DNA of 64,000 bases from the NCBI GenBank assembly GCA_937996795.1, contig CALKUH010000017.1, forward strand, positions 1-64,000, written 5' to 3'. A model generated the notes under the pieces. The model was given only the letters and a program-made list of their open reading frames with translations, had not been told where the DNA came from and ran no database searches. Origin of the DNA: an uncultured Verrucomicrobiota bacterium (GTDB taxonomy: Bacteria > Verrucomicrobiota > Kiritimatiellia > CAIVKH01). Position numbers and translations under genes: made by a program. How positions within the stretch are numbered: the first letter of the stretch is position 1; each line of letters opens with the position of its first letter. Below are positions 17,166-26,567 of the stretch, piece by piece.

Positions 17166-18050
17166 ATGAGCCAATGCAAAGCGACATGGTGGACGTTCTG
17201 TGTCACGGCCGCCGCGTGCGCCCTCGCCGGGGCGTCGCATGCGGAGGAGCTGGTGGCGCGTGTAAAAAGCGATCGCGTGAACGTGCGCGCGCGCGCGGAC
17301 ATGGCGGCGGAGGTGGTCACGCAGGTGATGGCCGACGAGCGCCTCGCCGTCGTGAGCCTGCAAAATGACTGGGTCGAGATCGCGCCGCCCGACACGGTGG
17401 ATGCCTGGGCGCACCGCGACTTCGTCAAGGACGGCGTCAGCACGGTGAAGAACCTGAATTTGCGCGCCGGGCCGGGCATCAACTATTCGATCATCGGCCG
17501 CCTCGAACGCGGCGCGTCGGTGCCGGTGCGCGGGCAATTCGGCGAGTGGCTGAAAATCGCACCCACCAACGTGACTCTCTGGGTCAGCCGCGAATTTGTG
17601 GAACTGGTGACGCCGCTCATGGGTTCCGTGCCCGCGACGCCCGCCGTGCCCGTCGGCCCCGCGCCGCTGCCTATGCCGGAACCGGAGCCCCTGCCGGGCG
17701 CCGCGCCGTTGCCGACGCCTGTTCCCGCTCCGGCGCCGATTGTTCAGGCTCCGGCCGCCGTGGGCCCCCCGTCCGATTTGCGGTTGGTGCCGCTGGAGGG
17801 GCAGGGACGCCTCGTGAAGCGGGAAGGGGAACTCAAGCCCGCGCCTTTCCTGTTCGGACGCCCGAGTTCGTTCCGCCTCGTCCGCAAGGAGGGCGTCCAA
17901 CTGGTGACCGTCTGCTACGTGCGCGGCAATTCCGCGCAGCTCCAATCGCTCCTCAACGAGTCGTTGATCGTGCACGGCCGCGAATACTGGGTGCAGGGCG
18001 TCAAGCAGCCCGTCATCGTGCTGGAGCGCATTGAACGCCGCGTCCCCTGA
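17166..18050 (+). CDS. Secreted protein with two bacterial SH3 (SH3b) domains
   Basis: 294 residues. A signal peptide (about 1-26, ending ASHA-EE) is followed by two SH3b repeats: VKSDRVNVRARADMAAEVVT (about 31-85) and TVKNLNLRAGPGINYSIIGR (about 95-150). A Pro/Ala-rich spacer (about 160-205) and a C-terminal domain of about 90 residues follow. SH3b domains often bind peptidoglycan, so a periplasmic or wall role is likely. TAGTAT at 17153-17158 ends 7 nt before the ATG, suggesting a leaderless message. It diverges from the toroid/TPR gene, whose furthest possible ATG overlaps this one within CATG. Confidence 0.75.
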   Translation: MSQCKATWWTFCVTAAACALAGASHAEELVARVKSDRVNVRARADMAAEVVTQVMADERLAVVSLQNDWVEIAPPDTVDAWAHRDFVKDGVSTVKNLNLRAGPGINYSIIGRLERGASVPVRGQFGEWLKIAPTNVTLWVSREFVELVTPLMGSVPATPAVPVGPAPLPMPEPEPLPGAAPLPTPVPAPAPIVQAPAAVGPPSDLRLVPLEGQGRLVKREGELKPAPFLFGRPSSFRLVRKEGVQLVTVCYVRGNSAQLQSLLNESLIVHGREYWVQGVKQPVIVLERIERRVP

Positions 18051-19056
18051 TCCCGGGTTCGGTTCCGCCCGACCGCCCGCCGTGCGATGGGGCGTGCTCG
18101 GTCCCGGCGGCATCGCACACAAGTTCGCCGAGGTGCTGCGCGGATGCCCGGGCGGACAGCTTGCAGCCGTCGCCAGCCGTGACCGCGCGCGTGCCGCTGC
18201 CTTCGCGCGCGTACACGGCGTCCCGCATGTGTGCGACGGATATTCCGCGCTTCTCGACCGCGCGCGCATCGACGCGGTGTACATCGCCACCCCGCATCAC
18301 GCGCACGCCGAGTGGGCGCAGCATGCGCTGGACCGCGGCATCGCGGTGTTGTGCGAGAAGCCGATCACCGTGAACGCCGCCCAGGCGGAGTCCCTGGTGC
18401 GGACCTCGCGCGCGAACCGCACGTTGTTAATGGAAGCCTTGTGGACACGCCATCTGCCCGCCGTGCGAACGGCGCGCGCATGGCTGGCGGAGGGCCGCAT
18501 CGGCGCCCCGCGTTTCATACAGGCGCATTTCGGCGTTCGCTTGCGCGGAGCGAAACCCGAAGGCCGCATGTTGAACCCGCAGCTTGCGGGCGGGTGCCTG
18601 CTCGACCTCGGCGTCTATCTCATTTCCATCGCGGACTACGTTGCCGGCGCGTTGCCTGAAGGTTTGCGGGCCGACGCGCTGATCGGACCGACCGGCGTGG
18701 ATGAACATGTCATCGTGCAGGCCCGCTATCCGAACACCTGCTTCCTGCACGCCTGCTGTTCCTTCCGCGCGGATACGCACAACGCGTTCGTCCTGCACGG
18801 GGACGCGGGGAAGATCACGCTGGAACCCAGTTTCTGGAACTGCACCTCGGTGAAACTGCAGACTGACGAAACGGAAGGAGGCGAGGTGCATCCGCATCGC
18901 ATCAACGGATTCGAATATCAGATCGATGCGTTCCATGCCGCCTTCGCCGCCGGTGAGATCGAGGCGTCCGTCATCCCGCACGAGGCGAGTGTGCGCGTGA
19001 TGCGCACGCTGGACGAAATCCGCCGCCAGATCGGCCTGCGCTATCCGTGCGAGTAG
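18031..19056 (+). CDS. Gfo/Idh/MocA family oxidoreductase
   Basis: 341 residues. The N-terminal Rossmann fold starts RWGVLGPGGIAHKFAEVL, with IDAVYIATPHHAHAEWAQHAL and the family motif LCEKPITVNAAQAE (catalytic Lys in EKP). The C-terminal alpha/beta domain contains GGCLLDLGVYLISIADYVAG. The enzyme should be an NAD(P)-dependent sugar or polyol dehydrogenase; GGCLLDxGxY is typical of the trans-dihydrobenzenediol/xylose dehydrogenase-like branch. The TTG at 18031 overlaps the SH3b gene by 20 bp, and a GTG shortly downstream is possible. It begins the carbohydrate-associated stretch to 23.4 kb. Confidence 0.88.
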   Translation: MNAASPDPGFGSARPPAVRWGVLGPGGIAHKFAEVLRGCPGGQLAAVASRDRARAAAFARVHGVPHVCDGYSALLDRARIDAVYIATPHHAHAEWAQHALDRGIAVLCEKPITVNAAQAESLVRTSRANRTLLMEALWTRHLPAVRTARAWLAEGRIGAPRFIQAHFGVRLRGAKPEGRMLNPQLAGGCLLDLGVYLISIADYVAGALPEGLRADALIGPTGVDEHVIVQARYPNTCFLHACCSFRADTHNAFVLHGDAGKITLEPSFWNCTSVKLQTDETEGGEVHPHRINGFEYQIDAFHAAFAAGEIEASVIPHEASVRVMRTLDEIRRQIGLRYPCE

Positions 19057-19063
19057 GCCCGCC

Positions 19064-19900
19064 TCAACGCGCCGGGGCGAGGTAGCCGAGCGAGACGAGG
19101 AATCGGTCCATTTCCATCAGCGTCTTCTCGAAATACACGCGATTCGAGACATTGAAGAATCCGTGCTTCTGGCCCGGATAGAGGTGCAGGTCGCACCGAC
19201 GTCCGTGTTGCTCCATCGCGCGTTTGAACCGTTCCGCCGTGGCGACCGGCACCTCTTCATCCTCCGTGCCGAGGAAGAGCACCGTCGGCGGCGTGTCGGG
19301 TCCGATGTGCTCGATGGGCGAAAACGCCCGCCAGTACGCGCGCACGCGGTCGTGTCCGTATCCGCCGGGCCCGTTGTCAATGACCGGATTGAACAGGACC
19401 AGCGCCTCGGGCCGGCAGGAGACCGAACGGTCGTCGGACGGATCGTCAAAGTCCCGCAGCATCGCCGTGGCCGCCGCCAGATGCCCGCCCGCTGACGCGC
19501 CCGCCGCAATCAACCGCGCGGGATCGACACCCAGTTCGCGCGCGTGCGACCGAACCCATCGCATCGCCGACTTGGCATCCATCACCGATTCACGCGGCGA
19601 GGTGCCGTGCGTGTTTTTGACGCGATAGTCCGCGACAAACACGACCAATCCGCGATCGGCGAAGTGGCGCGCATGCGAATAGAACTGCGTCGGCGTCCCC
19701 ATCATCCAGCCGCCGCCAAAAAAGAACACCACGGCGGGTCGTTGATCCGAGTCTTGATGCCCGTTCGGGAGAAATACATGCAGATCGAGCTGGAGATTCC
19801 CGATCGATTTGTACGGAACCAGACGATCCGGCGCGGGTGCGCCTTGGGAGTCAGCGACGGTCAAACTGGTCATAAGTGCGATGAGTCCAAGTAATTTCAT
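19064..19900 (-). CDS. Exported alpha/beta-hydrolase (BD-FAE/esterase-lipase type)
   Basis: 278 residues with a signal peptide (MKLLGLIALMTSLTVADSQG). The hydrolase core shows the oxyanion segment VVFFFGGGWMMG, the nucleophile elbow AAGASAGGHLAAA, the acid region LGTEDEEVPV and the histidine in YPGQKHGFF. This pattern matches acetyl-xylan or feruloyl-type esterases and related carbohydrate esterases acting outside the cytoplasm. The ATG at 19900 starts exactly at the signal peptide. The gene diverges from the sulfatase across a 38-bp AT-rich gap, which suggests shared control and joint action on a decorated polysaccharide. Confidence 0.82.
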   Translation of the reverse strand: MKLLGLIALMTSLTVADSQGAPAPDRLVPYKSIGNLQLDLHVFLPNGHQDSDQRPAVVFFFGGGWMMGTPTQFYSHARHFADRGLVVFVADYRVKNTHGTSPRESVMDAKSAMRWVRSHARELGVDPARLIAAGASAGGHLAAATAMLRDFDDPSDDRSVSCRPEALVLFNPVIDNGPGGYGHDRVRAYWRAFSPIEHIGPDTPPTVLFLGTEDEEVPVATAERFKRAMEQHGRRCDLHLYPGQKHGFFNVSNRVYFEKTLMEMDRFLVSLGYLAPAR

Positions 19901-19938
19901 TATTGAAGATCGCATTTCAGAGAAAGCAATATATTGAA

Positions 19939-21357
19939 ATGAAGAAGAGTATTGCAATTTATTTACTGTTCGCAGCGATTGCAGTTACGTCGGCGATGGG
20001 GGCGGAGCGCATGAATGTGATTCTGATCCTCACGGATGACCAAGGGTATGGCGATCTCGCGCGCCACGGGAATCCGGTCCTGCGGACGCCGCATCTCGAC
20101 CGCTTGCATGACGAGTCGGTCCGGTTCCGCCAGTTCCAGGTGAGTCCGACGTGCGCGCCGACACGCAGCGCGCTGATGACCGGGCGACACGAATTCAAAA
20201 ATGGCGTCACGCATACGATTTATGAGCGGGAGCGGATGACGCTGGACGCCGTTACGCTGCCGGAGGCGCTGGCATCCGGTGGCTATGCCACGGCTATTTT
20301 CGGCAAGTGGCATCTGGGCGATGAGGACGCCTATCAGCCCGACCGGCGCGGATTCCAGGAGGTCTTCATTCATGGCGGGGGCGGCATCGGCCAGACCTTC
20401 CCGGGCTCGTGCGGAGATGTGCCGTCGAATTCCTACTTCAATCCGATCATCAAGCACAACGGGATGTTTGTGCAGACGACAGGGTTTTGCACGGACGTAT
20501 TTTTTGATCAGGCCTCGCGCTGGATTGAGGCGCAAGCCGCGCGGGGTCCGTTCTTCGCGTACATCGCCCTGAACGCTCCGCACGAGCCCTATCAATGTCC
20601 GCCGGAATACGAAGCGCCCTTCGCGGGGCGGGTGCCGGAGAAGACGGCGAAATTTTTCGGCATGATCGCCAACATCGACGACAACGTCGGCCGGTTGATG
20701 GCGCTCCTCAAACGGCTGGAAATCGATGAAGAAACGCTGGTGGTGTATATGACCGACAATGGCGGGACCGCCGGACGCGGGGTGTTTAACGCCGGGTTGC
20801 GCGGCGGAAAAACGACCGCGTGGCAGGGCGGCGTGCGCGCGATTTCACTGTGGCGCTGCCCTTCGCGCTTTGCGCCCGCAACGGTGGACGCGCTCACCGC
20901 TCACCTCGATGTGATGCCTACGCTGTTGGAGCTGGCGCAGGTGGAACCCGATGCCCGCGTCCGAGGGCAAGTCGAGGGCCACAGCCTGGTACCTCTGCTG
21001 CGAGATCCCGCCGCATCGTGGCCCGACCGGATGCTCGTGACCCACGCGGGTCGGTGGAATCCCGGCGAGTCCCCGAAGCCATACGGCGCGTGCAGCATCC
21101 GCAACACTCGTCATTCCCTCGTGCGCGTGGGCGACGCGTGGCACCTCTTCGACCTGGTCGCGGACCCCGGCGAGTCCACCAACATCGCTCTGCTTCATCC
21201 CAAAATCGTCGAGCCGCTCGCCACCGCCTACGATAAATGGTGGGCCGACGTGTACCCGATGATGATCAACGAAGACGCCCACCGCACGGCACCCGCGGAA
21301 AATCCATTTGCGGTGAACTATCGCAACCAATTGAAACGCAACGCTACCTCGCGGTGA
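19939..21357 (+). CDS. Secreted sulfatase (alkaline phosphatase superfamily, formylglycine type)
   Basis: 472 residues with a signal peptide (about 1-22). Metal ligands are in ILTDDQGYGD near residue 33. The modification site is CAPTRSALMTGR, with Cys72 to be converted to formylglycine; the fold continues with GYATAIFGKWHLG and TDNGGTAGRG. It removes sulfate esters from sulfated glycans in the periplasm or outside. No maturase is in the window. ATG 19939 lies next to AT-rich DNA with TATATT just upstream. It is divergently paired with an exported esterase. Confidence 0.93.
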   Translation: MKKSIAIYLLFAAIAVTSAMGAERMNVILILTDDQGYGDLARHGNPVLRTPHLDRLHDESVRFRQFQVSPTCAPTRSALMTGRHEFKNGVTHTIYERERMTLDAVTLPEALASGGYATAIFGKWHLGDEDAYQPDRRGFQEVFIHGGGGIGQTFPGSCGDVPSNSYFNPIIKHNGMFVQTTGFCTDVFFDQASRWIEAQAARGPFFAYIALNAPHEPYQCPPEYEAPFAGRVPEKTAKFFGMIANIDDNVGRLMALLKRLEIDEETLVVYMTDNGGTAGRGVFNAGLRGGKTTAWQGGVRAISLWRCPSRFAPATVDALTAHLDVMPTLLELAQVEPDARVRGQVEGHSLVPLLRDPAASWPDRMLVTHAGRWNPGESPKPYGACSIRNTRHSLVRVGDAWHLFDLVADPGESTNIALLHPKIVEPLATAYDKWWADVYPMMINEDAHRTAPAENPFAVNYRNQLKRNATSR

Positions 21358-21368
21358 GAGCGTGTGGC

Positions 21369-22187
21369 TTATGTCTTGCGCAGGTTGTCGATGAGGGCGA
21401 GTTCGGCGGCTGGCAGGGGGGCGGGGTGGGCTGCGGCAGCTAGAAATTGTTCCAGATGGGCGAGGGATGCCGTGCCGCCGATGGTGGTGCGGACGAGGGG
21501 ATCGCTGGCGGCGAGGCGCAGGGCCAGTTGAGTCTCGTCCACGCCGGGCCATTCGCGGTGGAGTGCGTCGCGGCGCGCGGCTGTTTCCTTGTCGTCGGCC
21601 GGACCACCCATCGTACGCAGCGCGAGGACGGGTGTTTTGTTCCGCAGCAGTCGCTCCCATGCGGACGGCGTGCAATCCCATTGCAGCGCGTTCCAGTAGA
21701 GCGTCACGCCGTCGATCAACGGATGCTCCGCGGCGTGGGCGGCGGCATCGGCATTGTTCCGATCGAAGAAGATCACCGCGCGGCGGATCAGGCCGCGCTG
21801 CTTCAGAGAAGCGAGTTCCTCGACGAGGGGGCCGTCCCCCTTGATGAGCTGGTCGGTGAGGTTGCCCGGTTCCCGGTGCATCGAAACCAACTGTCCCACA
21901 TCGATGTGGTCGAGGCCCAGGCGACGGCAACTGTCCTCCGTCTCAAACCGCATGAGCGGCGCCGAACCGTCGCGAGTCTTGATGATGAGCCGCGGAACCC
22001 GGCTCCGCGCCTCGTCAAACGCCATCCGAAGCACCATGAAGGTGAATCCGTTGTTGTAGGTGGGGCTCGAATGAAACCACACGCCCGCGTCCATCGCGCG
22101 CCGCACCACGGCCAGATCGGACTCCGGATAGGCGGGGCGCCTGCCCAGCGACATGGTTCCAAAGGTGTAACGGCTGAAGTCGTTCAT
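21369..22187 (-). CDS. Aldo/keto reductase family protein
   Basis: 272 residues without a signal peptide. The TIM-barrel opening YTFGTMSLGRRP, AMDAGVWFHSSPTYNNGF (where the catalytic tyrosine sits), LIIKTRDG (Lys) and VGQLVSMHRE (His) follow the aldo/keto reductase order. The usual Asp of the tetrad is replaced by Ser in HSSP, so activity may be altered. GGTASLAHLEQFL near the end resembles the NADP-binding region. It lies 7 bp after the mutarotase-like gene on the same strand, so the two form an operon of probable sugar metabolism. Confidence 0.78.
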   Translation of the reverse strand: MNDFSRYTFGTMSLGRRPAYPESDLAVVRRAMDAGVWFHSSPTYNNGFTFMVLRMAFDEARSRVPRLIIKTRDGSAPLMRFETEDSCRRLGLDHIDVGQLVSMHREPGNLTDQLIKGDGPLVEELASLKQRGLIRRAVIFFDRNNADAAAHAAEHPLIDGVTLYWNALQWDCTPSAWERLLRNKTPVLALRTMGGPADDKETAARRDALHREWPGVDETQLALRLAASDPLVRTTIGGTASLAHLEQFLAAAAHPAPLPAAELALIDNLRKT

Positions 22188-22194
22188 CGTGACT

Positions 22195-23406
22195 CTATTT
22201 CAGCGCCGATCGGATCTCGTCGAGACCCGCGCGGAGGACTGAGCGGGCGATGGCGTCGAGGGAGGCTTCGGGGCCTTCCAGGTGGATGGTGCGGTGGTAA
22301 TGCGTGAGCGTTTCCTCCGGGGCGAGGAAGGCGGCGGGCGAGGAGGTTTCCAGTTCGTAGAAGGGGCCGAGGGGAGCAAGGCCGGGACCGGGCGGGCCGT
22401 CGTTGTAGGCGTTGACCGTGTCGCCGGCAAAGGGGTCGTCCTGCATCCGCCACGCGGAATTCACGTAATCCGAAACGCCTTCCGGTTTGTTGAAGTGGAC
22501 GAGTGTCAGGATGCCGTTCGCCGCATCGTAGCTGCCCGCGACTGGAATGGCGCGTTTCGGGCTCAGGCCGATTTTGCCGCGCTCGCGCCCGTCGCCGCTG
22601 AAGAACAGGACGCCGTCGCCAACCTTCAGGCGGGTGGGCGGCACTTTCCCGAAATAGTCATCGTTCACCACCGGGCCGAGTTCGGATTCCGGGCCCTGCT
22701 GGAATGGGATGACCAGGGTCGTCTCCGGGGAGGGATTCAGCATGCAGAGAATCCAAACCGACAACGCGCCCGTCTCCCGCGTCCACGGTTTCGTGCCCAC
22801 ATTGGTCAGCCGGTTCTCCGATTCCACCGCCACCATGCGCACATCGCCGGGCAGCTCCACACCGAGCAGTTCCGCGACCCGCGCGCGATCCAGCAGGCGC
22901 ACAATACGGTCCACGCGCACGTCGAGTTTCACGTTGGAATAATTCAACAGGGAGAATTCCTTGCGGAACGCGAGTGCGCCGGGCGCTTCGCCCACGACGT
23001 CGTAGGGCATCGTGTCGATGGCGGCGGGCGTCTGCCAGTGCTCGAATTCAAACGGAGCGCCGGGCGGGAAGTAGATCGAGAACTGCCCGCCCTCCGGCCC
23101 GAGCCAGAACCGCTCCGCGCCGCCGAACACGTGGATGTGCTTCTGCGGCTCGCCCGACGCGATGACGGGGCGATTGATCCATCCGTGGCTGCGTCCGTCC
23201 GCGCCCGACGCCGTACTGACCATCAACCGACCCTGATACGCCGGCGCAATCGCCGCCTGCGCCAGCCCGTCCTCGCTCTGGATCACGCGAATGTCGGTGT
23301 GCTGCCGCATGAACGCGACAACCTCGGAGAACGTCTCCGCCCGCAGCGGCGCAGCCGGCAGCAGGAGAGCGGACATCGCCAAGAGGGTCGCAGGAATGAG
23401 TCGCAT
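22195..23406 (-). CDS. Secreted mutarotase-like beta-sandwich protein (DUF6786/DUF4380-type)
   Basis: 403 residues with a clear signal peptide (about 1-23, ending PLRA-ET). The mature protein is rich in beta strands, with HVFGGAERFWLGPEGGQFSI and the late NAYNDGPPGPGLAPLGPFYE and ELETSSPA. I associate these with the DUF6786/galactose-mutarotase-like group of periplasmic proteins. A carbohydrate-binding or epimerase role is plausible. A strong AAAGGAG site precedes the ATG. It is the first gene of a two-gene operon with the aldo/keto reductase. Confidence 0.6.
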   Translation of the reverse strand: MRLIPATLLAMSALLLPAAPLRAETFSEVVAFMRQHTDIRVIQSEDGLAQAAIAPAYQGRLMVSTASGADGRSHGWINRPVIASGEPQKHIHVFGGAERFWLGPEGGQFSIYFPPGAPFEFEHWQTPAAIDTMPYDVVGEAPGALAFRKEFSLLNYSNVKLDVRVDRIVRLLDRARVAELLGVELPGDVRMVAVESENRLTNVGTKPWTRETGALSVWILCMLNPSPETTLVIPFQQGPESELGPVVNDDYFGKVPPTRLKVGDGVLFFSGDGRERGKIGLSPKRAIPVAGSYDAANGILTLVHFNKPEGVSDYVNSAWRMQDDPFAGDTVNAYNDGPPGPGLAPLGPFYELETSSPAAFLAPEETLTHYHRTIHLEGPEASLDAIARSVLRAGLDEIRSALK

Positions 23407-23640
23407 GAGATGCTCCTTTGTCGGGTCGTGATGCCTTGATCCACCGTCAGGATGGGCGGACGTGTGAATCGGACGGATTGACTATGGAGATGATTCGGGC
23501 GGTGCTGCAAGCGGAATGGCGTCGGGGTGGGGTTTCGAGGACCAGGACGACGAATGGCGGGGGAACTTTCGGAGTGTTCGGGGGGTGGGATGTGGTATAG
23601 TGCGGGGTTTGCCGAACCACCCATTTCCGGACGTGTACCT
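23407..23640. other. Divergent intergenic region upstream of uvrA
   Basis: This 234-bp gap separates the mutarotase-like gene and uvrA. TATAGT at 23596-23601 is a good -10 for uvrA, but the -35 region is weak. An imperfect inverted repeat, GAAC-N9-GTTC (about 23563-23579), overlaps the place where -35 should lie and could be an operator. Confidence 0.35.
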
Positions 23641-26487
<2,847 letters not shown>

Positions 26488-26490
<3 letters not shown>

Positions 26491-26551
26491 CCACGAATAA
26501 ACACGAATCAGGAGCGGGAGTTTCGCGTGTATTGGGGTCCATTCGCGGTTA
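26488..26551. repeat. Palindromic intergenic repeat (ACCACGAAT family)
   Basis: TAACCACGAAT (26488-26498) matches the complement of ATTCGCGGTTA (26541-26551) with one change, and ACACGAA (26501-26507) faces TTCGCGTGT (26522-26530). Repeats built from AACCACGAAT and ACACGAAT units recur in many environmental bacterial genomes in my experience. It begins at the uvrA stop codon. Confidence 0.6.
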
Positions 26552-26567
26552 GTCTTGCCTGACGAAC

